Assembly: GCA_012520295.1 (NCBI GenBank) | Contig: JAAYOP010000142.1 | Location: 1-50,335 of the forward strand | Length of the DNA stretch: 50,335 bases | Direction of reading: 5' to 3' | Source of the DNA: Clostridiales bacterium | Lineage (GTDB): Bacteria > Bacillota > Clostridia > Oscillospirales > Oscillospiraceae | In this document: one piece after another, positions 42,574-50,335 of the stretch | How positions within the stretch are numbered: the first letter of the stretch is position 1 | Layout of the letters: the number at the start of each line of letters is the position of its first letter | Notes under the pieces: model-generated | The model's database searches: none | What the model was told of the DNA's origin: nothing | What the model saw: only the letters and a program-made list of their open reading frames with translations | Translations under genes and position numbers: made by a program

Positions 42574-42627
42574 AAAACAGGGCCTGTGCTCCTGCCTTTT
42601 TGGCAGTTGCACAGGCCCTGTTTTTGT
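42574..42627. terminator. Bidirectional terminator between the PadR operon and trpB
   Basis: AAAACAGGGCCTGTGC (42574-42589) pairs with GCACAGGCCCTGTTTT, with an inner CTGCC/GGCAG stem and T tracts on both sides. Among the strongest hairpins in the window. Confidence 0.92.
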
Positions 42628-42649
42628 TTTTCAATGCTCCCCATAGCTC

Positions 42650-44017
42650 TTATAACTGGGGTATTCCCTTAAAGCCCTGTTCCAGCTCCTCATCACTGGG
42701 GACATAGTCCACCAGCTCGTCGTTGATATATTCCTGAAAAGCCATCATGTCAAAATAGCCCGTACCGCTCAGGCCGAATATTATGGTCTTTTTCTCGCCC
42801 CTCTCCCTGCATTTAAGCGCCTCGTCAACAGCAACCTTTATCGCGTGGGAGGACTCGGGAGCGGGCAATATCCCCTCTGTTCTGGCAAAGCGGACTGCGG
42901 CTTCAAAGCACTCGGTCTGCTTTACTGCCCTGGCCTCATCCAAAAAGCCATCGTGGTAAAGCTGGGACAGGATGGGGCTCATCCCGTGATATCTGAGGCC
43001 GCCCGCATGTATGCCGGAGGGTATAAATCCGCTTCCCAATGTATACATCTTGGCCAGTGGCGTCACCTTTCCGGTGTCACAAAAATCATAGGCGAATTTC
43101 CCTCTTGTCAAGGTGGGACAGGAGGCAGGCTCCACTGCTATGAAATAGGGAGATTTTTTGCCTGCAAGCCTGTCGGTCATGTATGCGGACATGAGCCCGC
43201 CCAGGTTTGAGCCTCCTCCGGCGCAGCCTATCAGTATATCGGGAAATATATCATATTTCTCGGCCGCTATTTTGGTCTCCAGACCTATTATCGACTGGTG
43301 CAGCAGCACCTGGTTGAGAACGCTGCCCAGAACATAGCGGGTATTGGGTGTTGTCACAGCAACCTCCACCGCTTCGGATATGGCGCAGCCCAGGCTCCCT
43401 GTAGTATCGGGCATTTCCTGCAATATTTTCCTTCCCACTTCGGTGGTGTCTGAAGGGGATGGGATAACCTGAGCTCCGTAGGTTTCCATAACAGCCTTTC
43501 TGTAGGGCTTTTTCTCGGCAGAGTTTTTGACCATATACACCTTAAGGTCCAGGCCGAAATACGCGCAGGCCATGGAGAGAGCCGTTCCCCACTGCCCCGC
43601 TCCGGTCTCGGTCGTGAGCCCGGTCAGCCCCTGCTTTTTGGCGTAATAGGCCTGGGCCACGGCTGAGTTCAGCTTGTGGCTGCCCGAAGTGTTTGAGCCT
43701 TCAAACTTGTAATAAATATGTGCCGGCGTGTCCAGTTCCTTTTCAAGACAGTATGCCCTGACAAGGGGCGAGGGTCTGTACATCTTGTAAAAATCCTGCA
43801 CTTCTTCGGGAATATCGATAAATCTGTCCTTAGTATTCAGTTCCTGCCTGGCAAGCTCTTCACAGAATATTCCACTGAGCTCCTCTTCTGTCACAGGCTT
43901 CAGGGTCCCCGGATTTAAAATCGGAGCGTGATCAGTCTTCATATCCGCGCGAACATTATACCATTGCCGCGGAAGCTCCTCTTCTGAAAGATAGATTTTG
44001 TACGGTATCCGACTCAT
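42650..44017 (-). CDS. trpB: Stand-alone tryptophan synthase beta chain, TrpB2 type (455 aa)
   Basis: PLP enzyme joining indole and serine to make tryptophan. The PLP Lys lies in GSNTSGSHKLNSA; GAGQWGTALS, GCAGGGSNLGG and SSHAIKVAVDEAL are conserved. The extra N-terminal segment and overall length mark the TrpB2 subfamily, which often lacks a trpA partner; none is adjacent. The ATG at 44017 has AAAGGAG 7 nt upstream. Controlled by the T-box leader at 44045-44325. Confidence 0.93.
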   Translation of the reverse strand: MSRIPYKIYLSEEELPRQWYNVRADMKTDHAPILNPGTLKPVTEEELSGIFCEELARQELNTKDRFIDIPEEVQDFYKMYRPSPLVRAYCLEKELDTPAHIYYKFEGSNTSGSHKLNSAVAQAYYAKKQGLTGLTTETGAGQWGTALSMACAYFGLDLKVYMVKNSAEKKPYRKAVMETYGAQVIPSPSDTTEVGRKILQEMPDTTGSLGCAISEAVEVAVTTPNTRYVLGSVLNQVLLHQSIIGLETKIAAEKYDIFPDILIGCAGGGSNLGGLMSAYMTDRLAGKKSPYFIAVEPASCPTLTRGKFAYDFCDTGKVTPLAKMYTLGSGFIPSGIHAGGLRYHGMSPILSQLYHDGFLDEARAVKQTECFEAAVRFARTEGILPAPESSHAIKVAVDEALKCRERGEKKTIIFGLSGTGYFDMMAFQEYINDELVDYVPSDEELEQGFKGIPQL

Positions 44018-44044
44018 AACAATTCTCCTTTCCATTTTGGGGAC

Positions 44045-44085
44045 AAAAAAACTCCTGTCCCCCTTAAACTGTGCTGGGACAAGAG
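44045..44085 (-). terminator. Regulated terminator of the trpB T-box
   Basis: On the minus strand ACTCTTGTCCC pairs with GGGACAGGAGT, followed by seven T (44045-44051). The 5' arm would be taken up by the antiterminator when uncharged tRNA binds. Confidence 0.85.
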
Positions 44086-44325
44086 TGCTCTACTCCTGCG
44101 GTGCCACCCGGCTTGGCGCTTTTTTCTGCGCCCACCTCACTGCACACTCCTGAGAAATATACTCATTTATGTGCCGGTTGCCGTAACGGGCAACCACCCC
44201 GTCTTACCTACTGGCTTTTATTGGCGTTCGGCTCGCCCTCACGGGTCCATTCACTAAAAACTCAGGTGCCGCATTTCCACCGCCGGCGGCTCTCTTTGAC
44301 CATTGTTAATAGCTACTTCTCCCGA
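44045..44325 (-). promoter_or_regulatory. T-box leader, tryptophan type
   Basis: On the minus strand the conserved T-box GGGTGGCACCGC is at 44098-44109, followed by the terminator. Upstream is stem I with AGTAG, a GTGAATGGACC segment and related conserved blocks. The likely specifier is TGG (Trp) at 44247-44249, matching the trpB gene it precedes. Uncharged tRNA-Trp would turn expression on. Confidence 0.9.
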
Positions 44326-44357
44326 TCATAGGTTTTCGCTTATAATAATTATTGTAC

Positions 44358-44386
44358 ATATTAACCTTATAATTGCTATTTGTCAA
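44358..44386 (-). promoter_or_regulatory. Promoter of the T-box/trpB transcript
   Basis: On the minus strand: TTGACA (44381-44386), 17-nt spacer, TAATAT (44358-44363). Transcription would start near 44350, just before the T-box. 44390-44640 is AT-rich with a small palindrome (ACAATTGT near 44480) but no gene. Confidence 0.65.
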
Positions 44387-44656
44387 GTATTTTTTTATTA
44401 TATTTTATCGAAAACGGACCCTCTGACAGCGCTTTATGTTAACTTTCCATGAATAAAATCAGTTTTTTGATTAACATAACAATTGTTGATAACTCTGTGG
44501 AAATTGTGAAAAACCTTTCAAAAACGCGGTTTTAACGCCTTTACTATAATTACATGATATTCATTATCGCTGTATATTGTCCCCCCTTTGGTTACAAATA
44601 TTTATAAGAAAAAATGTGTATTTATCCCATTGAGCTCTCGCGGCTTTCCGTATTTA

Positions 44657-44685
44657 TTGACCTGCACAAAGGGTTGTGCTATCAT
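44657..44685 (+). promoter_or_regulatory. Promoter with inverted repeat in the spacer
   Basis: TTGACC (44657-44662), 17-nt spacer, TATCAT (44680-44685). The spacer contains a perfect inverted repeat GCACAA (44664-44669) AGGG TTGTGC (44674-44679), filling 16 of 17 positions. A regulator bound there would sit between -35 and -10. Confidence 0.6.
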
Positions 44686-44815
44686 TTTTTGTATCATACT
44701 GAACTGCGGCTATGTGAAAACCGGGACAAACCGGCAACAGTATTGGCGATGCCCGCCCCCGCTGGGGCGGCAATCATGACTTTTCTGGCCAAATAAATAG
44801 AAATAAGGGATTAAT

Positions 44816-46840
44816 ATGAAGCTTGGCATAGGCATAGACACCGGCGGGACCTATACGGATGCCGTGATATATGATTTTGACTCAAATTCCGTGCTCTGCT
44901 CCGGAAAGGCGCTTACCACGAAGCATGATCTTTCCATAGGCATCGGAAATGCTTTGGATGCTCTTGACCCGGACCTTTTGCACCGGGCAAAGGTCATCTC
45001 TCTGTCCACAACCCTGGCCACCAATGCATGCGTAGAGGGCAAGGGGGGCCGGGCAAAGCTCCTTTTCATCGGAATAGACGAGGGAACGATAGAGCGGGTG
45101 GGCAAAAGCTATGGGTTCAGAAATAATGGCGAGCTCTATTGCCTGGACGCGGAGGGCAGCTTTGACGGCTCTGTGGTCCCCAGCCCCGACTGGGACAGGC
45201 TGCTCTCGGATATTCAGGAGTGGCTGAAGGACGCGGAGGGGTTGGGAATAGTCGAGCGTTATGCGATGAAAAACGGTGCCGCCGCGGAAAAGATGGCTAA
45301 AAGGCTGTTTTCTGAGCGATATGATATACCCATCATAATGGGAAGCGAGCTGTTTTCCGGCCTCAACTCGGTCCAGAGGGGAGCAGGCACTCTTCTCAAT
45401 GCCAGACTGATTCCCATTATTAAGGATTTCCTGTCCTCTATAAAAAAAGCCCTTATCCTGAGAAAAATAAAGGCACCGGTAATAATCGTCAGGAGCGACG
45501 GCAGTCTTATGAGCGAGGAATTTTCCGTGCTGCGTCCCGTTGAGACCATTCTTTGCGGGCCGGCTTCCAGCGTAATGGGCGGAATGAAGCTTTCCGGACG
45601 CGGCGACTGCGTGATAGTGGATATGGGCGGCACCACTACGGATGTTTCCCTTGTAAAGGACGGTATACCCGTAAAGGCCCACAACGGCATAAGCATAGGA
45701 GGCTGGAAAACCTTTGTCAGGGGGGTTTATATAGATACTTTCGGATTGGGCGGTGACAGTGCCATATGGCCCCAATCAAAAAGCCTTGTTATTGACAGCA
45801 GGCGCGTGATTCCCATTTCCCTCCTTGTGCAAAACCACCCTGAAATACTGGGCGAGCTTGAAGAGCTGTTGAAAGAAAAGTCAGGACATACCAAACCCAT
45901 ATACGAGTTTTACTGCCTTGTACGTGATATAACGGAAAACGAAGGCTATACCGAAAAGGAGCGGGCATTTTGCAGAGCCCTTAAAAACAGGCCCCTGATC
46001 CTCAGGCAGGCCGCAGAGTCAGCGGGTACTGATGTTTACAGACTGGATATGGAGCGGCTGGAGGCAGAAGGTGTGGTGCTCAGAGCCGGGCTAACCCCTA
46101 CGGACATAATGCATATAAAGGGCGAATTTTCCTCCTATAACACCGAGGGGGCAAGGCTGGCAGCCAGATATGTGCTCAAGTGCCTGGGCCTTGACGACGG
46201 CGATGAAGGCGAACTGATGAAGCTGTGCAATATGATATATGACAAGGTCAAGCTGAAGCTTTACTCAAACCTTGTCCGCATATTGCTCAGGGATAAATAT
46301 CCAGACATAATAAAAGACGGTCCCGATGCCCAGCTGAGCAAGCTGATATCGAAAAGCTGGGAGGACTCAAAGAGCGGAAAAGTTCCGTATTTCTCACAGC
46401 TGTTTAAAACGAAGGCGGCCCTTGTGGGCATCGGCGCCCCGACACATATTTTTTTGCCGGATGTGGCAAAGGCCCTGGGAACGGAATGGATCATACCTGA
46501 AAACGCCGGTGTTGCCAACGCTGTCGGCGCGATAGTAGGAAATATAACCGTTACCGCCCAAGTGGAGGTGCGCCCCAATTATACACCCGGCGGCATAACA
46601 GGCTATACGGTACACAGCGCCTCGACAAATTACACAACAAAGGGGAAAGAGGACGCTTTGGAAATAGCCCTGGAAGAGGCAAAAAAACAGGCCCTTGAGG
46701 AGGCAAAAAAGCGGGGCATCGCTGGAGACATAAAGCTGGATACCCGGATAGTTTCAATGACCGGAACCGCCGCTAACGATACGACTCTTGATCTGGGAAA
46801 TCAGGTCATAGCCACAGCTATCGGCGGGATTATGCTCTAG
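44816..46840 (+). CDS. Hydantoinase/5-oxoprolinase family protein (674 aa)
   Basis: ASKHA-type ATP-binding core: GIGIDTGGTYTDAVIYD (phosphate 1), a VDMGGTTTDVSLVKDG second loop, and LCGPASSVMGG. The N-terminal and central parts match hydantoinase A / oxoprolinase A chains, which hydrolyse cyclic amides with ATP. No B subunit is adjacent, so the substrate and partner are unknown; the C-terminus carries a charged coiled region (KEDALEIALEEAKKQALEEA). AAGGGA precedes the ATG. Confidence 0.85.
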   Translation: MKLGIGIDTGGTYTDAVIYDFDSNSVLCSGKALTTKHDLSIGIGNALDALDPDLLHRAKVISLSTTLATNACVEGKGGRAKLLFIGIDEGTIERVGKSYGFRNNGELYCLDAEGSFDGSVVPSPDWDRLLSDIQEWLKDAEGLGIVERYAMKNGAAAEKMAKRLFSERYDIPIIMGSELFSGLNSVQRGAGTLLNARLIPIIKDFLSSIKKALILRKIKAPVIIVRSDGSLMSEEFSVLRPVETILCGPASSVMGGMKLSGRGDCVIVDMGGTTTDVSLVKDGIPVKAHNGISIGGWKTFVRGVYIDTFGLGGDSAIWPQSKSLVIDSRRVIPISLLVQNHPEILGELEELLKEKSGHTKPIYEFYCLVRDITENEGYTEKERAFCRALKNRPLILRQAAESAGTDVYRLDMERLEAEGVVLRAGLTPTDIMHIKGEFSSYNTEGARLAARYVLKCLGLDDGDEGELMKLCNMIYDKVKLKLYSNLVRILLRDKYPDIIKDGPDAQLSKLISKSWEDSKSGKVPYFSQLFKTKAALVGIGAPTHIFLPDVAKALGTEWIIPENAGVANAVGAIVGNITVTAQVEVRPNYTPGGITGYTVHSASTNYTTKGKEDALEIALEEAKKQALEEAKKRGIAGDIKLDTRIVSMTGTAANDTTLDLGNQVIATAIGGIML

Positions 46841-46951
46841 CTTTTAAAAAATCGGGTATTTATCCATTGCTTAAAATTAGTCACACTACGTGAAAAAACA
46901 ATTTTCTGATAATGGTATTTCCTGTTGTTTTTTAGCAACGGGCATATGTAA

Positions 46952-46992
46952 AGACGGTTCTGGATCTCCCTCCCGAGACTCAGAACCGTTGC
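46952..46992. terminator. Hairpin between the oxoprolinase-family gene and mutL
   Basis: ACGGTTCTG (46954-46962) pairs with CAGAACCGT (46981-46989). T-rich flanks are short on both strands. It probably serves the convergent genes on both sides. Confidence 0.55.
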
Positions 46993-47004
46993 TTGCTTAA
47001 AATA

Positions 47005-48921
47005 TCATTTCCTCTTAAATCCCTTTTCAATCTGGAGCTTTGTCAGGTCCATTGTGACAGGCCTGCCGTGGGGGCAGTATTTGACCTTTCCGGCCATGAC
47101 CTTCTCAATCAGGCTCCTGCGCTCCAGAGGGTCGGAGGACTTTCCTATCTTTACCGCCGCCTTGCAGGCCATGGTGCTCAGAATCTCGTCCCTCACCCCG
47201 AGGCTTCCGGGACGGTCGCCCTGAGAGATGCTTTTGCACAGCTCGCCTAAAAGGGCCGGAAGATCCTCCGTATCCATATCCGCGGGAAGCCGCCTTACCA
47301 AAACCGTGCCGCCTCCAAAATCCTCTATCTCAAAACCGAGAGGTTCAAATATGTCGGAACTGTCCAGCAGCAGAGCCGCGTCCTCCCTGCCCACATCAAC
47401 CGTAACAGGCTCCAGCAAAAACTGGGACATTTCTTCCCTTTGGCCGGATTTTAACCTGTCGAATATCAAGCGCTCATGGGCTGCATGCTTGTCTACAAAT
47501 ATCAGCCGGTCTTCCGTCTCCACTATGATATATCCGGAAAATACCTCGCCGACAATCTTAAAGTCCGGGGTTTCATCCGCCTCAGCTTCCTCAGCGGCAG
47601 ATGCGCCGCCCAGGGGCAGCCTTTCCTGCACATATTCGACTGCGGGCAATAGAGACTCTTCCTCATGGACCTCGGCCTTTGCAGCCGGGCTCTGGGACGC
47701 TTCTCTTAAGGAAGTCTTGGGGGCACAGGGTCTTGCATCTTCAGTCCCCGTTTTCTCTCCCCGCGCTACGGGTACCTCCGGTTCCGCCGTGGGCTTCGCT
47801 CCTGAGCCGTATCCGGCAACGGGAGTTTTAAAGACCCGTCCCTTTAAATACTCTTCCGCCGTTAAAGTCCTATAGTCGCCGTTTTGGATCTCGGCCGGTT
47901 CCGGTTCATTGATAATATACCTGTCGGGAAGTCCCTGGGCCTCAAGAGCTGATTTTACCGCATAATATACGCAGTTAAAGACCTCCCTCTCATTTAAAAA
48001 TCTCACTTCGATTTTTGCAGGATGAACATTGACGTCCACAGCGCCAGGCTTTACATTTAAATATAAAACGCAGCCCGGGTATCTTCCGGAGGGAAGATTG
48101 TTTTTATATCCCCGCTCCAGGGCAGCCTGAAGAAGCTGGGACTTTACATACCTGCCGTTAACATACATATACTGGGCGCTCCTGTTTCCCCTGGCCGCGT
48201 CCGGCGAGGTTATGTACCCGTTTACAGAAACCGTCTCGCCTTCGCTCTCGATATGCATAAGCCCCTTTGAGAAATCTCTTCCCAGAAGGGTATATATACA
48301 GGAGCGTATATCCCCATCTCCGGGGGTAACCGCTTCCTCCTTGCCATCTCTTATATATCTGAAAGCCACCTCTGGATGGGACAGGGCAATGCGAAACACG
48401 ACTGCGGTCACATTGGCGGCCTCGGCACTGTCCTTTTTCATGAATTTCAGCCTGGCAGGAGTGTTAAAGAACAAATCTCTGACAATAACAGTTGTTCCCC
48501 GGGGACAGCCCACCGGCGAGGTTTCTGTTATCTCTCCGGCCTCAACGGTCATGGCGGCCCCCTCCGTGCTGTCCTCCTCCCTGGTGAGCAGCTCAATGCG
48601 GGAAACCGACGAAATGGCCGCAAGAGCCTCACCCCTGAAGCCCAGGGTATGGATTGCCTCCAGATCCCTCTCTTCTTTCAGCTTGCTGGTGGCATGGCGC
48701 AAAAAAGCAAGCCCGGCGTCCTCTTTGGACATACCCGAGCCGTTGTCGCTCACCCTTATATAACTCATGCCGCCGTTTTGTATCTCGATTGTTATTGAGG
48801 TAGCCCCGGCGTCAATAGAGTTTTCAACCAGCTCCTTAACAACGGAGCCGGGCCTTTCCACCACCTCACCCGCCGCGATCATATCCGCCAGCTGAGGCGG
48901 AAGCATGTGTATTTTCCGCAT
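47005..48921 (-). CDS. mutL: DNA mismatch repair protein MutL (638 aa)
   Basis: GHKL ATPase domain: AAGEVVERPGSVVKELVENSIDAGA, SDNGSGM, and TLGFRGEALAAISSVS. After a Pro/Glu/Ala-rich linker (about 360-450), the C-terminal dimerisation domain contains DKHAAHERLIFDRLK, a form of the DQHAAHERI motif associated with metal-dependent nicking, and ends CPHGRPVTMDLT. No mutS is adjacent in the window. It starts 56 nt after the racemase-like gene and likely shares its promoter. ATG 48921 is favoured over 48930. Confidence 0.94.
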   Translation of the reverse strand: MRKIHMLPPQLADMIAAGEVVERPGSVVKELVENSIDAGATSITIEIQNGGMSYIRVSDNGSGMSKEDAGLAFLRHATSKLKEERDLEAIHTLGFRGEALAAISSVSRIELLTREEDSTEGAAMTVEAGEITETSPVGCPRGTTVIVRDLFFNTPARLKFMKKDSAEAANVTAVVFRIALSHPEVAFRYIRDGKEEAVTPGDGDIRSCIYTLLGRDFSKGLMHIESEGETVSVNGYITSPDAARGNRSAQYMYVNGRYVKSQLLQAALERGYKNNLPSGRYPGCVLYLNVKPGAVDVNVHPAKIEVRFLNEREVFNCVYYAVKSALEAQGLPDRYIINEPEPAEIQNGDYRTLTAEEYLKGRVFKTPVAGYGSGAKPTAEPEVPVARGEKTGTEDARPCAPKTSLREASQSPAAKAEVHEEESLLPAVEYVQERLPLGGASAAEEAEADETPDFKIVGEVFSGYIIVETEDRLIFVDKHAAHERLIFDRLKSGQREEMSQFLLEPVTVDVGREDAALLLDSSDIFEPLGFEIEDFGGGTVLVRRLPADMDTEDLPALLGELCKSISQGDRPGSLGVRDEILSTMACKAAVKIGKSSDPLERRSLIEKVMAGKVKYCPHGRPVTMDLTKLQIEKGFKRK

Positions 48922-48977
48922 ATTTACCATCCAAACAGTTTGTTATAAGCCTCAGGCGGTACTCAGAGCTTTCACAG

Positions 48978-50057
48978 TTATCTGTATACTATATCAAGTC
49001 CCTTTACCAGCCTGGGGTCACACTCTATTATAGCCTTGTCTCCTGTTGAGCAGTTTATATTGGTAATATCCACGGTAAGAGATGTCAGCCCCACCTGACC
49101 TATGGTTTTTGCCCTGACACCGTTTATTCTGATAATGGGAGAGCTGTCATTTTTAAATACTCTGTTCAGCCTGTCCCAAATATTTATACTCTCACCTGCT
49201 CCGGCCGCCGACAGGCCCACGCCGTTTGCCCAGCCTGCCGATATTACACCGATTTTTGTATTGTTTCTGAGAGTACGCACGGAGCCATAGCCCACCTTTT
49301 CACCTTTGGACATCCAGTCAATTTCCTCAATATCCGCTTCGATATAGCCTACCTTGATTAGCCCGTAATTGCCGCGGCCGGGTATCCTCCCCACTATGGC
49401 CGAACCTACACAAACCGCGTCCATCTGCTCAAAGTCATATCTGAAAAGAGCCGCTGAATCCAGGGCATGAATAACTCCCGGGTCATAACCCATATCCGAA
49501 ATTTTGTTAACAACTCTCTCAAAGCTCTCCAGCTGATTTCTTGTCATGGTTTTGCTTTTCCAGGATGCCGCCAGTCTGGTATACATTCCAGCGATGGCAA
49601 GGCCGCCCATATGCTTGTAAAGGTTGGCTATCTTGTCAGTCTCCGAGGGCATGAAGCCGAAGCCTCCAAAACCCGTGTCAATCTCGATTTTTACCTCTAT
49701 AGCAGTGCGCCTGCTTTCCGCCAGCGCGTTCAGGGCAATTCCCGCATCATAAGAGCCTACTGTGCAGGTTATACTATGGTCAACCAACTTTAAAAGCTCA
49801 TCTTTATCGGCAGTGGAGCGGAGCATCAAAATCTCCTCATGCTCAAAATTGTTCTCTCTGAGGCGTACCGCGTCGGACACCTCGGAGACCGCGAAGGAAT
49901 TTATTCCCTCCTCCCTGAGCATGGACGCGGCGGCCAGCAGTCCCATCCCCTGCCCATCGCCGCTGAGATTAGCTATTATCCTGGTATTGTCGGCGCGTCT
50001 TTTTACCTCCTGAATATTGTGCTTGACCGCCTGTTTGTCTATTATTAAAGCTTTCAC
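48978..50057 (-). CDS. Alanine-racemase-fold protein lacking PLP residues (359 aa)
   Basis: The overall fold is that of alanine racemase: an N-terminal barrel with KIEIDTGFGGFGF and a C-terminal domain with GYGSVRTL, NGVRAKTIGQVGLTSLTVDIT. But the PLP-binding Lys of the usual VxKANAYGHG is Asn30 (ANLSGDGQG), the following Tyr is Asp34, the Arg of DTGMxRLGF is Gly, and the Arg of DxVRxG is Cys (AVCVG). It should not bind PLP in the normal way. GTG 50057 is preceded by AAGGA 8 nt upstream and gives the family's usual start. Upstream of mutL. Confidence 0.85.
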   Translation of the reverse strand: MKALIIDKQAVKHNIQEVKRRADNTRIIANLSGDGQGMGLLAAASMLREEGINSFAVSEVSDAVRLRENNFEHEEILMLRSTADKDELLKLVDHSITCTVGSYDAGIALNALAESRRTAIEVKIEIDTGFGGFGFMPSETDKIANLYKHMGGLAIAGMYTRLAASWKSKTMTRNQLESFERVVNKISDMGYDPGVIHALDSAALFRYDFEQMDAVCVGSAIVGRIPGRGNYGLIKVGYIEADIEEIDWMSKGEKVGYGSVRTLRNNTKIGVISAGWANGVGLSAAGAGESINIWDRLNRVFKNDSSPIIRINGVRAKTIGQVGLTSLTVDITNINCSTGDKAIIECDPRLVKGLDIVYR

Positions 50058-50107
50058 ATCATCATTCCTTATCAAGCATCATCGTTTAAAACCAATTATC
50101 GTCCAAA

Positions 50108-50144
50108 CCCGGTAAAACTAATCTGAAAACAGGTTTTGACCGGG
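50108..50144 (-). other. Hairpin in the leader of the racemase-like gene
   Basis: CCCGGTAAAAC (50108-50118) pairs with GTTTTGACCGGG (50133-50144) with a single bulged G. Not followed by a T tract on the minus strand, so more likely a leader fold than a terminator. Confidence 0.45.
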
Positions 50145-50155
50145 CATCATAAAAG

Positions 50156-50179
50156 AGGTAACCAGTTCAAATATTACCT
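50156..50179 (-). promoter_or_regulatory. Palindromic operator candidate
   Basis: AGGTAA (50156-50161) and TTACCT (50174-50179) form perfect arms 12 nt apart, placed directly after the -10 of the promoter at 50183-50211, a usual repressor position. Confidence 0.5.
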
Positions 50180-50182
50180 GTA

Positions 50183-50211
50183 ATTATATCACGCAGGGTT
50201 TAAATGTGCAA
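50183..50211 (-). promoter_or_regulatory. Promoter of the racemase-like/mutL operon
   Basis: On the minus strand: TTGCAC (50206-50211), 17-nt spacer, TATAAT (50183-50188). The -10 is perfect, the -35 is weak. Confidence 0.55.
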
Positions 50212-50315
50212 ATGTATAGTGTACAATGATATGGTCTAAAAAAAGAAGAAGCTGACCCCTAACTGTGGTAAAATGGTAAGTGCTAACAAACCAATCACAG
50301 AAAGGGATAGCTTCT

Positions 50316-50335
50316 ATGAAAAGAATAGCACAAAA
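50316..50335 (+). CDS. Start of a gene cut by the window edge, possibly transposase
   Basis: ATG at 50316 with AAAGGGA 8 nt upstream; only MKRIAQ is visible. The preceding 70 nt include GAAGCTGACCCC, reminiscent of an insertion-sequence end, but this cannot be confirmed here. Confidence 0.35.

Noticed and set aside
44440-44540. AT-rich stretch with TTGTTGATAACTCTGTGG that resembles DnaA boxes
   Set aside because: No exact TTATCCACA copy and no cluster of boxes; dnaA or dnaN are not near.
44882-45775. 297-codon minus-strand frame
   Set aside because: Lies wholly antisense to the oxoprolinase-family gene, which has clear conserved motifs.
1-50335. CRISPR array, rRNA operon or prophage
   Set aside because: No regularly spaced repeats, no rRNA-like segments, and the only phage-type genes are one holin-like and one excisionase-like gene without partners.

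Overview
The window reads as a chromosomal segment of an anaerobic, spore-former-type Firmicute (class Clostridia). Several things point there: a division/cell-wall (dcw) cluster in Firmicutes order, a T-box leader, strong Shine-Dalgarno sites, lipoboxes of Gram-positive type, an oxygen-sensitive glycyl-radical activase, and a MurE with the DNPR signature of meso-diaminopimelate peptidoglycan. I cannot name a genus from sequence reading alone.

Layout. 1-5.5 kb: small membrane protein, Lgt-like enzyme, ABC exporter, DUF169 protein, tRNA-Pro(CGG) and a nitroreductase. 5.6-13.4 kb: one minus-strand operon of three successive adaptor lipoproteins, a large FtsX/MacB-type permease and two ATPases, the last carrying an AbrB-like tail. 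13.5-18.7 kb: small regulators, a lipoprotein, an HD protein, a double-XRE protein facing a holin-like gene, a YihY/BrkB protein and a YhfC-like membrane protein. 18.8-33.4 kb: the dcw cluster on the minus strand (mraZ, rsmH, ftsL-like, PASTA-PBP, murE, mraY, ftsW, murG, murA, ftsQ/divIB, then two tandem ftsZ genes), starting from a promoter with 10-nt periodic MraZ-box-like repeats. 33.6-36.6 kb: an accessory patch with an orphan glycyl-radical-enzyme activase, the 3' end of an ORF-less group II intron, a DUF2975/XRE pair and a decayed membrane gene. 36.5-41 kb: a minus-strand group trmB, exoA, dusB, ECF sigma, anti-sigma, C_GCAxxG protein. 41.1-42.6 kb: a PadR / HAAS-DUF4097 pair behind a consensus promoter with a palindrome. 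42.6-44.4 kb: stand-alone trpB under a tryptophan T-box. 44.8-46.8 kb: hydantoinase/oxoprolinase-family protein. 47-50.1 kb: mutL and an alanine-racemase-fold protein whose PLP-binding residues are gone. The right edge begins another gene, possibly an insertion sequence.

Most interesting points: two complete ftsZ genes in tandem, each with its own candidate promoter and neither with a canonical C-terminal peptide; the racemase-fold pseudoenzyme co-transcribed with mutL; the six-gene efflux operon with triple adaptors and an ATPase-AbrB fusion; the group II intron remnant; and an inverted repeat filling the spacer of the promoter at 44.66 kb. No CRISPR array, prophage or rRNA was seen.
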